Of a stretch of DNA of 64,000 bases, positions 21,481 to 34,149 are shown piece after piece. Origin of the DNA: Adenanthera pavonina (Eukaryota > Streptophyta > Magnoliopsida > Fabales > Fabaceae). A program made the translations under genes and the position numbers. The notes under the pieces are model-generated. The model was not told the DNA's origin, searched no databases, and saw only the letters and a program-made list of their open reading frames with translations. The stretch is from contig JAIVEN010000004.1 in NCBI GenBank assembly GCA_026686845.1, forward strand, positions 11,936,827 to 12,000,826, in the 5' to 3' direction. How positions within the stretch are numbered: position 1 is the first letter of the stretch; every line of letters starts with the position of its first letter.

Positions 21481-24261
21481 TAAAAAAAAAATCATTGTGT
21501 GAAAACATAACCCTTCGGAGTTGCTGATCGAGTACCATTCACAACCGAAGCTTTTTATGACCTCATCCCCTACCTCAGTTCCTCCACAGCCTTTCTTTGT
21601 TCCAATGGCCATTGAAGCTCACCGTCAGTGTCTATCCGACAAAGATTTGTGCTTCCCATCGAAGATTCATTGTCTCCGTCAAAACCTACCATCGTAGGTC
21701 ATAGCCACGGAAGCCGTGAACTGTCCTCCACTGCCTTAGTCTCCTCCACGGCCTTGGTTTAGGCCAACCGAAAAGGATTTGTGGTTTACCATTCTTTTCT
21801 TTCACTATCATCGTGGACATGCCTCTTCTCTTTCTTGCTCTTCCAATGCCATCGTCGCCTTATGGAGCCCTAATGATTTTTTAAGCTTTTTCGAACCTTC
21901 TTTATTTATTTATTTTTTTACTTCACCACAACCCTGGCATTTCCAATCTAGTTGATGCCACACTAAATTACTCTTGGGCTTAGATCAGATTCCCTTGGTC
22001 GTTCGTCACCTCTCAATCTTTGCCATCCTCTACCATCCCAAATTTAAAGTGCACAGGTTTGTTTTCTCTTTCTTTGTACTTTCTTGTTCATCATTACAGG
22101 ACTTATAATGTGTCTGCGATTGAAATTTGCTGGAAGGGTACTTTATATTTTGTTATGTTAGGCTATGTGTAGAGGTTTGATTTGGAGCATTATGATGAAT
22201 ACACTTACTTGTTATGGCCAGAACTATAAAATCATGATAAATAAATTATTATTCATATTAGTTTATTATTTGAAGTATATTTAAGATGTTGATTAAGAAT
22301 GAGGAGTTGCATTTTTCTAATCCTCAATGAGAATGCAGTTTTTTATTGCTTTTTTAATGGATAGAGGTGAAGAAAATGCTTATTCATGCAATGAGCAGCG
22401 TAGTGGGGAAATTAGATAGGGCAAGGTTAGTGATGCAAACTACTTGGAAGTTCTAAATTCTTCTGGTTTCACCTTAGAATTGAATAGCACTTCTATTGAG
22501 TTTGTGTTAACTCATAATCCTAGTTATATATGTAAATATTCTAAAGGGTATTCACTTAGATTAAGTACAAATAAGTACAATTCTAGTGCACCAACAATCA
22601 CACAATTTTGTTAACCGAGGAAGCATAACACGAATACTTGTAACATAACAGAAATAAATATTTCATGCAGACATTATTAACCATTGATTAACTTTCTTCT
22701 ATGGATGCATGTAGCATAATTTTTTTGTGTTTGGCTTTGTAAGGGATTAAAATTAAAATTATACTGTCCATTCTTGTAGTATATATTTTCTACTACTAGT
22801 GTTTCTATGAAGTAATTAACTATTTATTTATTTCTAGTTTGTGATTTTGTTTCTTTATTTTTCAGGTAGGGAGAAACCTAAGGCTCAATTCAGGATATTT
22901 TACTTGAAGACTGTGATCTCAGCTTTTTCGGTAATATATAGATAACAATATAATATTTTGTTTTGTGGTAGCAAATATCATTGTGAAGGCCCTTTTGATG
23001 TATGGTATATGAGGGGAAGGCAAAATTTGAATCCTTTCGATGTATATTCTCACGGAAGATGATAATGATGTAGAATTAAAGGCACTCTTAAAAGTAAAAT
23101 GCATTTGCATTATATTATGTGCTTCTAATGTAATGTCATCTTGTCTATGTGCTTCACTGTTCAATAGGTAATCTATTTGCATTAGATTATATGCTTTTTT
23201 GAATGGAAACCCTATAAAAGGTGTGCCTTCTGTTATTTGTCTTTTGTGTGTTATGGCTAATTGACAATGAGTTGCTTTATGCCTATGCGTTGTAATTGTG
23301 TAGTGTCATCACAAACTAAACTAATTAGCTCTCTTCTTGCAATTGACGTATGTTAAATCTACCAGACTTGATATACATTCTTCCTTTCTTGTCGCACTTA
23401 TTTCCTATTTGATAGACTTGATGTAGAGGCAAAACTTTCTCAGAATTTATGCTATATATGTATTTCAAGCACCTTTTTTGTCATGTTCACATTGTGTTTG
23501 AAATTTGTATGCTTCTCATTCTTTTTAGATATTAGTTCTAACATTTTTTTAGATATTATTTCTAACATTCTTTTTCATGTTCATTCCAGGGCATTCCCAA
23601 ATCATCTAATGGTCAATCTGACTTTAAAATTTATTTTTACCTCAATTAATGTGTGATCAATAACTCTTGGAAGAGTTCAAGTCTTTGGGGTTGGTGATCA
23701 AGTTCATAGCTTATAAGGTACATCAGTCTTACTTTAACTCACTAAAATCAATGATGTCAATCTATGTTGTTGCTGTGATTGGTTGATATTTATATAAAAG
23801 TCATTTGCCGATTGGATGGATTAGTGGTTAAAAGCTGTATATGATTATACAAAGTTTTGTTTGGAATCACATTGAAACATGATTTATTGTGTTGTGATAT
23901 CTAAGTTTGTTAAAATTCATTAATTGAGCGTAAGAAAAGAGAGCTTGAGCCTTGAGAAACTCTTAATTTTTAAGCTATTATACTACCAGTTTCTCTCTAG
24001 AAATTAGCATATGGTTGCTTGAAATAGCTTAATTTTGGTATATGGTTGCTTGAAATTAGTATATGGTTACTTGAAAATCAGTAATTGGTAGTACAATTAA
24101 CAAGTCATAGGGTCATCATATTTAACTTCTCGTGAGTTGCTGTTATAGAATTATTGGGAGGGCCAAATTTAAGGGAGGATCTGCTGAAATTTATACACAA
24201 CTTAAATAAAAGCATAGATCAGAAATGAATATCTACAAATCATTTGACTTAGGAATATTCC
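21481..24261 (+). other. CACTA leader region without recognisable coding sequence
   Basis: About 2.8 kb between the subterminal repeats and the transposase. 21500-22060 is more GC-rich and could be a captured fragment or 5' exon (CCACAGCC, TCCTCCACGGCC), but no frame stays open or looks familiar. The remainder is AT-rich and resembles intron or leader. The first ~60 codons expected in a tnp2 gene, before the Transpos_assoc motif, are not found here. Confidence 0.5.
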
Positions 24262-27200
24262 GACAAAATTATATGCCCTTGCTTGAAGTGTTGCTTTGGG
24301 AGGCTAGTTAGTGCAGTTGACTTGCAGTCACATTTAATTTGTAATGGAATTGACCGAAGTTACACATGTTAGACAAGACATGGTGAGACGAATGATGAGT
24401 ATAGCAGTAATAGGTATAATGAGAGCTTTGGATTGAATGATTTTGACATAAGTACATTCGAGGGCAATCGTCTTGAAGAGATGACAAATGTGATTGAGGA
24501 TGAACTTTAGGATTGTCCAAAGATGTTTGACAAGTTAAAAAGTGATACCAAAAAACCATTATACTCTGGTTGCACTAAGTTCACAATATTGTCAGCTGTG
24601 TTGAAGCTATACAACTTGAAAGTAGGAAATGGATGGAGTGATAAGAGCTTCACAAAATTACTTGCAGTTTTAAAGGATATGCTCCCAGAGGATAATGAGC
24701 TTCCTAGTCGAACATACGAGGCTAAAGGAATGATAAGCTCTATTGGGATGAGCTACAAGAGGATACACGCTTGCCCTAATGATTGCATTTTATTTTAGAA
24801 AGAATTTGCATCATTAGACAAGTGTCTTAAATGCAATGCCCCATGGTATAAGAAGAAAAAATTGAGCCCGGTGAAGGTGATATGGTATTTTCCTATCATA
24901 CCCAGATTTAGACACATGTACAACAATGTGGAGAATGCAAAGCTCTTGAAATGGCATGTGGATGAAAGAATTAAAGATGGAAAGCTTAGATATCCTGCAG
25001 ATTCACTGCAATGGAAATTAATTGATCGTGACTATAAAGACTTCGGTTTAGAAGATAGAAACCTACGCCTTGTATTATCTACTACGGAATAAACCCGCAT
25101 GGTATGTAGAGTAGTACCCACAGTACGTGGCCTGTGATTTTGGTGATTTATAACTTGCTTCTATGGCTATGCATGAAGTGGAAATTTATGATGCTGTCTA
25201 TGTTAATTTCTGGACCTAAACAACCAAGAAATGATATAGATGTTTACTTGGCTCCACTAATTCAAGACTTAAAGCTATTGTGGGAGAGGGGTGTGGAGGT
25301 GTATGATAGTTATAGGGAGGATCCATTCAAATTGAGAGCTATGCTTTTTGGTACGATCAATGATTTTCCAGTGTACGGTAATTTTTTTGGATACAGCATC
25401 AAAGGAGAATTTGGGTGCCCTATATGTGAAGAAGGCACACAATCCATTTGTTGGAACATGGTGGGAAATTTGTCTTCCTCGGATCAGAGATTTTTGCATC
25501 GAGGAAATCGTTAAAGGGGGTAGAGAAAAGCTTTTGATGTGAACATAGAAGAAGGAGGAGAACCTATGCCATTAAGTGGTGAGGACTTGTTTTGTAAGGT
25601 ACAGGATGTGGAATAACAACTTTGGGAAACCTTTTACAAGACACATTAGGACAAGTGGGTGGAAGAAAAGGTCAATTTTCTTCGAATTGCCTTATTGGAA
25701 GTCCATGTATGTGAGATACTTCCTTGATGTGATACATATAGAAAAAAATGTATGTGATAGCATTATTGGTATGTTACTCAATGTGAAAGGGAAGACCAAA
25801 GATGGAAAGAAGGTGAGATTGGATTTGGTTGCTATGAGAGTTAGAGGAGAGTTGGCACCGGTGAAGGAGAAACGACGTACTTATCTTCCTCCGACAGCTC
25901 ATACTTTATCTAGGAAAGAGAAAATCACTTTTTATGAATTCCTTCATGCAGTTAAAGTTCCAGAGGATTCCTCAAACATTAGAAACCTTGTATTTATGAA
26001 AGATTTGAAGTTAAAGGGTCTAAAGTCTCATGACTGCCATGTTTTGATGGAGCATATGATGCCGGTGGGTATACAGTCCATTTTACCGAAAAATGTACAA
26101 GGGATAATCACAAAACTATGTTTCTTTTTCAAGTCTATTTGCAGCAAAGTCATTGACCCTACGAAGTTGCCCACATTACAAAAACAAATTGTTGTCACTT
26201 TGTGTGAGCTTGAGATATATTTCCCGCCTTCATTCTTTGACATGATGTTTCACCTAACAGTTCACCTCATTAGGGAAATACAAATGTGTGGCCTAGCTTA
26301 TATGAGATGGATTTACGCGATTGATCGTTACATTAAGGTATTGAAAGGGTATGTGAAAAATCGAAGTAGACTAAAGGGTTGTATTGTTGAAAGGCACATA
26401 GTCGAAGAAGCTGCTGAATTTTATACTGAATACTTATCAAATATTTATAACATTAGGCTTCCAAAGTCTTGTCACTTGGCGAGAACAAGTGGTGAAGGGA
26501 TTTAGGGAAGTCAAATAGTTAGTATCTCTAGGACACATTGGGAGCAAGCTCACCTGTATGTCTTACACAACTCATATGAGGTTGATGAATATGTGGAAAT
26601 GTACAAGGAGAGAATTAGAAGCTTAAACCCCAATAAGAATGAGAGTTGGATATCAAAAGAACATAATCAATTTTTTATAGATTGGTTGTGAAATCACATT
26701 ATCTTGGAGTTAGATAGGAATTCTAGTTCAGTTTCAGACAGGTTAAAACAATTAGCTATGGGTCCAAGCATGTATGTACTCTCTTACACTGGTTATCTCA
26801 TCAATGGGTATACATTCTATACAAAAGAGCAAGATGATAAGAGTACAATGCAAAATAGTGGGGTAACTCTTATAGATCAATCAATGCATATTTCTAGTGT
26901 CAAAGACAAAAACCCTATTTTTGCAAACATGTCATACTTTAAGGTAACTGAGCATATATAGGAATTGGACTACTTCTTATTCCGGGTACCTGTCTTCAGT
27001 TGTAAGTGGGTTGACAACAACAACGGCCTTTGAGTTGATGATTCAGGGTTCATTCAGGTGGATCTTAATAGGGTGGGGTATAAAGATAAGCCTTTTATTT
27101 TAGCATCTCAAGCTCAACAAGTGTTTTTTGTCCCTAATCCTGCTAATAAGAAGTGGTCCATTGTTATGCTAACGAACAAAATAATTGACAACCTAGATGA

Positions 27201-27354
27201 TGGCCAAGACTATCAAGATGCAAATATTAAGGATGATCCTTTCCGTGGGACATCACTTGATACTAATCTTGGTGGAGATGATACTCTTTACGTTAGAGAT
27301 GACCATCAAGAAGGCACTTGGATTGTAAAAAGGGGAGAAGTAATCAACATTTGA
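24262..27354 (+). pseudogene. tnp2-class CACTA transposase
   Basis: The nuclear enzyme that would cut and join the element ends. In order: Transpos_assoc motif CPCLKC ... HLICNGIDRSYT at 24274-24400; linker; tnp2 core from PLYSGCTKFT (24556) through NGWSDKSF, MLPEDNELPSRTYEAK, IHACPNDCILF, VIWYFPIIPRF, ADSLQWKLID, then ISGPKQPRNDIDVYL (25210-25250) and INDFPVYG; DVIHIEKNVCDSIIGMLLN (25726-25785); the DUF4218 block at 26180-26400 (LCELEIYFPPSFFDMM, HLTVHLIREI, NRSRLKGCIVE); and DUF4216 at 26704-27160 (YFLFRVPVF, KWVDNN, VDLNRVGYKDKPFILASQAQ). Breaks: TAG for Trp at 24370-24372, a TAG before KEFASLDKC (24796-24798), frameshifts near 25090 and 25540, and three stops after 26505. Confidence 0.92.
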
Positions 27355-27535
27355 CAGGAAAAAGGAAAATGTTTGATTTACTGAATATAATTTATTATTT
27401 GTCTTAGTTTGAATTTTATTTCCTTCAACATGTATAATTTTTTATTTTTTATTATTTTGTATGTTTTATATTTGCTTTAAATTCTTTTTCCATCTTTGAT
27501 ATCTTACATGTTTCTTGGAATTTTATTGTAGGTAA

Positions 27536-30500
27536 ATGGCATCTCCTTCTGGTCATGGTGATGATCATGGTCAAAACGAGTTAGAGAAATATATCGAACA
27601 GCACCAGCATGGCTTGACTATGTTGAAAGAGGTGATACGTTCCCGAGACACTCACTAGAAGATTCATGTAGAGTGGAATAGCAAAGGTAATCCAATACGA
27701 AAGGGTGGACAAAAATTGAGCAGCTACATCGGGGTTGCTGTGAAGTTCAAGGTTCCAATCTCCCATCCTCACAAGGATTGGAGGAAAGTCCTTGATCTTG
27801 TGAAGAACAACATTTTCGAAGATATAGAGGTAATAATATAATATGTCATTTGATTATAATGTGTGTATATATATACAGACAATAATTCTTTTGGGTAATG
27901 TATGTTTCAGTCTGCTTTTGACATAAATAATAGTCACATGCGTCACATATATATGAAGGCTGGAGTGGCACTTCGAAATTTTCAATCTATTCTTACTAAA
28001 TTCTTCATGAGAGATGAAGCAGACAACTTCCTTGCTCATCCACCTTGGTTGTTTGAGTTATACATTACACAGAAACACTGGGATGCTTTTGTTACGAGGT
28101 GTCGTGAAGAATGTTTTCAAGTAAACCATTTTTCTCATTGTTGTTCTTTATTTAATTTTAATATATATATTTAGTTGTTGAATAAACTATGGTTTAGTGT
28201 GTGCATTAATAACATAGTATGTCATTTGATTATAATCTCATTGTGAGATTTTTGTTAGATTAAACCTAATCATATGTACCTTATCTTAGTTTTTGTTACA
28301 CTAAAGCTAATTTGGTGCACTACTTTACAGAAATTAAGCCAAGCCAATACTGACAGAGCCAAGAAGCAACAATACCCCTATAGAGGGGGTCGTCAAGGAT
28401 ACTACGATATAGAGGATAAGATGGTATGTGCTTTTATAGTTTATTTCTATAAATGACACTTTTGTTCAAATACTTAGACATTTTCTTATTTGTGATCATA
28501 CATTAGAAATCAAAGAAAGGGTCAGAAGGGAGGGAAATATAACATCATGAGCTATGGATAGAATCTCGCAAGAACTAGGATGGGATAATTGACAATGAAA
28601 ACGTTCGGAAAGTTGTCGAGTCAATTGTTAGTATTATTTTATTATATATTTTATTTACATATATTTTCAAATACTTTTTATTTAGTTGCAAATATTTTTA
28701 TTTTGTTTCTCTTTATTCCACAGAATGAACTCTCCAATTCCATGCCTCAAGCTAGTGAGGAGGAAAGCGTTGGGCAGGGTATACTTGGCAAGGCACTGGG
28801 GTTCCTTGAGTATGCTGATTATGTTAGGGGTGCAGGGTTTGGTGTGACACAGAAAGCCTTTTTTGGGCCTCGACCATCATCAGACACTGCAAAGGTTGAC
28901 CAATTAGAGGCTATTGTTGAGGAACAACATCAGACTCAATCTCAGATACAGCTTAGATTAGTTGAATTGATGAACATGGTGCTTCAAATGCAGTCAACAC
29001 AAGGGACACCACTAGCAATAGCTAGTGGCAAAGATAGTTGCACTGTTACCACTCAGGAACTGCCTCAGGTAATTGCTCTCATTAATAAGTTCAGAGATAT
29101 TTTTTTTACCCCTAATAAATGGTTGATTTCTAATGCATTGATTGGAATAGGGTCAATCATATTGTCAGTTATGGTTAGATACACCTAATCGGTGCATGGT
29201 TGCAGAGGGTATGTGCATAATAGCCCTGAAGAGAGGCTTCATATTGCCTGTTCCTGTGGGGTACATGGATACAGTAGGAATGGCATTGGGCAGCTTCATA
29301 GCATGGCCCACACACCTCATCACTGCTGCTCTATTAGCAAAGGTATGTTAGTTGACAGTGTGTAAGACTTTTTGTATCACGCTGCTACATGACTCAGACC
29401 CTTTTAGACTTCCTTTGGCTTTATGTTTTGATGTTTGTGGTAACTAAAAAGATTAAAATATCACATTCTTTGTTGTACTCTTTTTAATGTTTGCTTGCTA
29501 AGTATTTAGAAATTCTTGTAGTTGTGTTGACGATTAAGGGCTAATTTGGGTGGATTTTGGGCTAACTGTGTGTATATGGAAATTATAAGACTTAAGAGTT
29601 TCTTAATTATACAACCAAAAGGAAAGTCATAATTGTTTCCTGCAATGGTTGTTTTATGCTTTTAGATCTAGTGTACACTTTTAAAGACAAACTAGATGTA
29701 TGCTATCTGTTTGTTGTAATGTATCTTTAGTTCTCATTTGATACTAAATTGATACTAGATGTATTGAACGGGCTACTTGATACTGAGGTTGTATTTAGAG
29801 GACCTATAGATATATACTATTGTACTGTGTATGATTTTTATGTGAAATTTCATAATATGATTATCATTGGAATGTGTGATAAACAAGATTTTGAAAAATG
29901 ATAGTGTGAACCTTTGTTGCTTAGTTGAAGAGTAAGAGTAATGTCCCAGGGTCAGGACAATCAAAGGAATTAGTAGCTCCACCACTCATGCAACCTCCCA
30001 AGCATATGGTTCCAGACACTTTTCGAAGGATGATTGTCAAGTTTCTACCACATTCGCTTAAGGGCAAAGTCGACAAACGTGTGAAATTTTACAAAAACAT
30101 TTATAATAATGTAGTATTTGAAAGTATCAATGCTGAAATTGTTGATTACATCATCCATCGTAAGTGGATTGGGATTGCGAATGTTAACTTGTACATAAGG
30201 TACTTGATATTAATCTATTAGTTTTAATTTTTTTCACTTTAGGCCTTCATATTAACTTATGTTTCTTTTTCATTTTGTTTCTATTCAAGATACCTCTACG
30301 AGACATTGTTGGTGCCTCGTAATCTTACAAAGAAATTTATATTCATCCACCTTGAAGAGGTAGCTACTGTTATTAGCAAATTGCCGGACAGTAAGATCAC
30401 TGAACAGTAGTAATTAATTGCAGATGCATTCATTGCAAGGGCTAACAATGATGTCTTATTCTTGGTTCCGTATAATAATGTGTAAGTAAACTTACAAATT

Positions 30501-30640
30501 TTCATATATTTGACATCATTTGCTTAATTATAATTTGCTAATGACACTGGTTATTTTGTTCATAGCGGACACTAGATGTTAATTGCAATCAATCCATCTA
30601 AGCTGACTATCTATTTTTTGGATCCTTTGAATCATGAATT
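27536..30640 (+). pseudogene. TNPA/Ulp1-protease-type second gene of the CACTA element (nine exons, truncated)
   Basis: Exons inferred from GT-AG borders with consistent phase: 27536-27829, 27911-28120, 28331-28423, 28507-28626, 28724-29068, 29151-29342, 29925-30199, 30290-30481 and 30566 to the break. Exons 1-4 carry the Ptta/En/Spm region (LSSYIGVAVKFKVPIS, DWRKVLDLVK, WDAFVTRCREE, IDNENVRKVVES). Exon 5 has a Gln-rich coiled stretch. Exon 6 has the Cys/Ala/Gly-rich conserved block ending GSFIAWPTHLI. Exons 7-9 form the start of a C48/Ulp1-like cysteine protease: FLVPYNNV, then GH followed by a stop for Trp (TAG 30573-30575), and FLDPLNHEF with the expected Asp. The catalytic Cys segment lies beyond the cut at ~30640. 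Stops also occur in exons 1, 4 and 8. Such proteases in CACTA elements are thought to act on SUMO-like modifiers; the substrate is unknown. Confidence 0.82.
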
Positions 30641-30954
30641 CATTTGATGAGCATCTAAGTTCGAATGTTGAGCATGCTAATTCATCCAAAAACATAATTC
30701 AACATGGAAATTCATCTAATAATCATTTAAAATGCAAATTTCAAATTTCTAAACTTACAAATATGGTGTGAAAGTTCAAATTTTCAGCTTCCTTTAGCAT
30801 TTTTTGATTATGCAAGTTTGATTAGCTCAAGTATACAGATTTTTACCATTTAAGCACATGTGGAGTACCTGCAAAATATCTTAAACACACTCCGATGCTA
30901 AAGTTAGCATTAATTTGACGTCAAAACTTTAAATAAATTTAGATAGAGATTTGC

Positions 30955-32470
30955 TTACAATTCATTGAGATTTACCATTCCCAATTCTCTTTTGATTTTG
31001 CAGTGTCTTTCCTCTGTAAGAGGCTTAATCACAATGTCTGCAATTTGATCTTCAGTAGGGATGTATTCCAATTTGATGTCTCCTTTCAAAACATAATCCC
31101 TTATGAAGTAATGCTTTACTTCAATATACTTTGTCCTTGAATGCATGACAGGATTCTTTGTGATGTTGATAGCACTTTGATTATCACACTTTATTGATAT
31201 TTCCTCTTAATCTCAAGATCTTCAAGTTGCTGCTTCATTCAAAGGACTTGAGCACAATAGTTGCTAGCTGCAACATATTCAGCTTCTATTGTGGAGAGAG
31301 CCACATTGTTTTGCTTCTTGCTAAACCATGAAACTAGAGATCCACCGGGAAACTGACATGTTCAGCTTGTGCTTTTTCAGTCAGTTTTGGTTAGCATCAA
31401 TATATCCCATGAGCTTTTCTCCATTGCCCTTGGGATGTCAGAGTCCTATTTGTGATATTCCAATTAGATATTTGAAAATTCTTTCACAGCCATTGCATGG
31501 GATTATTTGGGGCATGATTGGAACCTTGCACACATACAGATACTAAACATAATGTTAGGTCTACTAGCTATTAGATATAGCAAGGAACCAATCATTCTCC
31601 TATATTGAGTTATGTTAAAGGTCTTTCTTCCCTCATCCATATCAAGCTTAGTTGTAGTAGCCATAGGAGTCCCCATTGACTTGGCGATTTCCATGCCAAA
31701 CTTTTTCAGCAACTCTTTTAGATATTTTGATTGATTGAGGAAGGTGCCATCATCACATTGCTTAATTTGCAATCCAATGAAAAAGTAGAGCTCACCCGTC
31801 ATTGGCATTTCGAATTCACCCTACATTAGCTTAGAGAAATTCTTGCAAAAAGATTCATTAGTAGCACCAAATATAATATCATCAACATAAATTTGAACAA
31901 TAAGTAAATCTTTATTTTCTTTGTTGGTGAACAGAGTAGTATCTACTTTTCCTCTATTAAATCCCTTTTCAGTTAGAAAGTTACTTAGCCTTTCATACCA
32001 TGCTCTAGGAGCTTGTTTTAAGCCATAAAGAGCTTTATTCAGTTTATAGACATAGTTTGGTTTTGTTGAATCCTCAAAGCCAGGAAGTTGATTAACATAA
32101 ACCTCTTCCATGATATATCCATTCAAAAAAATCACTTTTTACATCTATTTGATATAATATTATGTTCTTCATGCATACATAGGCAGAGAATTCTTATTGC
32201 TTCTAATCTTGTAACTAAAGCAAAAGTTTTCTCATAGTTAATACCTTCTTCTTGATTATATCCTTTGGCAACTAATCTTGGTTTATTTCTGATTATTGTT
32301 CCTGATTCATCAAGTTTATTTTTGAAAACTCATTTAGTGCCAATAATAAGGTGATCTTTAGGTCTGGGCACTAAATCCCAAACTTGATTTCTTTCAAACT
32401 GATTTAATTCATCTTGCATAGCTAATATCCAATATTCATTAGTTAATGCTTCTTTAGCACACATAGGTTC
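30955..32470 (-). pseudogene. RT and RNase H of Sirevirus 2
   Basis: RT starts near 32470 (ELNQFERNQVWDLVPRP region in pieces), continues with FLNGYIMEEVYVNQ and ALYGLKQAPRAWYERL at 31821-32135, and has an intact YVDD at 31878-31889. The thumb/connection is at 31503-31808 (GELYFFIGLQIKQCDDG, RMIGSLLYLIASRPNIM). RNase H is broken, with the last piece at 30955-31146 (HSRTKYIEVKHYF, then DIVIKPLTEE where Leu-Thr is expected). Two or more frameshifts and several stops divide it. It parallels 15838-17370 almost residue for residue. Confidence 0.9.
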
Positions 32471-32584
32471 AATTTAAGAAATGAATACACAATTGTTTAT
32501 TTGATCCCTAAGTTGTCTTCTAGTTTTAACATTATCTTGAACATCCCCAATCACTTGATTAACTGGATGATTCCTTTGATATCT

Positions 32585-34069
32585 CTAAGCTCTAGGGAGT
32601 TCTTGAGACATTTCTTCATTATTTTCAAGTTCAAAATCTTTCTCATGAATATCTTCATCTACATTAGTAGATTCAGATATTTTTAGAGGTTCAGTTTTAT
32701 CTTTTCCAAAAAGATTCAAGTTCTCAAAGTAGGAAATAAGATCATCTTCATCAATGACATGCTTTGAAATAGTTGCATTTTCAATAAACATAACATGCAC
32801 AGATTCTTCTATAGTTCTAGTCTTTTTATTGAAAACTCTATATGCTTTACTTCTACTTAAATAGTTAAGAAATATACCTTAATCTGATTTGGCATCAAAC
32901 TTACCCAGATTCTCTTTTCCATTATTGTGGATGAAGCATTTGCAGCCGAATACATGTAAGTGTGAGAGGTTTGGCTTCCTTTCTTTTGATAGCTCATAAG
33001 GTATCTTCCCCAGAATTGGTCTGATATAGGTTCGGTTGATGATATAGCTTGCTGTGTTTACTGTATCAGCCCAGAAAACTTGAGGAAGCTCCTTTTTATT
33101 TCAGCATTGCTCTTGCCATTTCTCTAATTATTCTGTTCTTTCTCTCCACCACTCCATTTTGCTGAGGAGTCCTTGGTGCTAAAAAGTTGTGATAAATTCC
33201 ATGCTCTTTACAGTACTCCAGAAAGCTTGAGTTTTCAAATTCTTCTCCATGATTAGACTTGATAGACACAATAGAAATACCTTTCTCATTTTGCACTTTC
33301 TTAGCCAAGGTTACAAATGCATCAAATGTTTCACTTTTGGAAGAAAAAAACAAAGTCTAGGTAAATTTGGATTAATCATCTACAATCACAATTGCATACA
33401 AGTTTCCACTATGCTTTTTACTCTAGACAGACCTATCAAATCCATATGTAATAGTTGCAGTGGTCTAGATGTGGTGATTACATTTTTAGATTTGAAAGAT
33501 GATTTGGTTTGTTTTCCTTTAAGGCATGCATCATATTCTTTATCATTTTCAAAAGAGATTTTCGGTAAACCAGTGACTAAATCATTCTTAATTAACTTTG
33601 ACAATTGATTCATGTTAACATGTGTCAATCTTCTATGCCACAACCAACTATCATTATCTTTACTAACTAAACACACAGAGTCTAAAGAGGGTAGTTTATC
33701 AAGATCAATAGTATAGCAGTTACCATCCCTTTAATCTTTGAGGATTACTTTATGATCACTTTTTCAGATGACCAGGCAGAATTTTAGGTCAAACAGTACC
33801 TAATTCCCTTTGTCATATGTTTGACTCACACTCAACAAGTTGTGGTTGAGTCCAACTACAAACAGTACCTCTTCTATAAATGTTGCAGGATTCTTGCCCA
33901 CAATACCAATGCTAACTATTCTGCCATATTGATCACCTCCAAAGGTCACCTTTCCACATTTCTTATCTCTAAGGATGATGAACTGCTTCTTATCACCAGT
34001 CATATGGCTTAAGTAAGCACTGTCTATATACCATTTGTTGCTTTTTCTTATTCTAAGGCAAACATGCAA
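32585..34069 (-). pseudogene. Protease and integrase of Sirevirus 2
   Basis: Protease at 33800-34069: WYIDSAYLSHMTG, where copia proteases have DSG, so the Gly next to the catalytic Asp is Ala. The GAG-pre-integrase zinc region at 33386-33676 (LWHRRLTHVNMNQL ... EYDACLKGKQ) has Tyr for the first Cys of the CxxC pair. The integrase core keeps its first Asp (HMDLIG), but the second is Asn at 33252-33254 (IKSNHGEEFEN); the Glu is kept (NGVVERKN). A frameshift lies near 33415, and TAA/TAG codons fall in the VDDYSKFTW stretch. The C-terminus and an acidic linker (EDIHEKDFELENNEE, 32585-32800) run toward RT. Confidence 0.88.
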
Positions 34070-34149
34070 AACACGGTTCAGTTTTTCTTTTTAGGTACCC
34101 AAATCTGCTTAGGTCCTTTTTTGTCAGTGGCATTTTCTCTAGATACAAA

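Larger units (their letters stand above)
21148..30640 (+). mobile_element. CACTA (En/Spm) DNA transposon, both termini missing
   Basis: Contains a left subterminal repeat block (21148-21480), a tnp2-class transposase gene (24262-27354) and a multi-exon second gene of TNPA/Ulp1 type (27536-30640). This gene order and the domains (Transpos_assoc, Transposase_21/tnp2, DUF4218, DUF4216, Ptta/En/Spm region, C48 protease) are those of plant CACTA elements. The CACTA terminal inverted repeat is not found at either end: the left is joined to a cut Sirevirus LTR at ~21148 and the right to the cut tail of Sirevirus 2 at ~30640. Stops throughout make it non-functional. Confidence 0.88.

Noticed and set aside
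21500..22060. GC-richer stretch in the CACTA leader as a captured host exon
   Set aside because: No frame remains open and no protein is recognised; CACTA capture is possible but not supported here.
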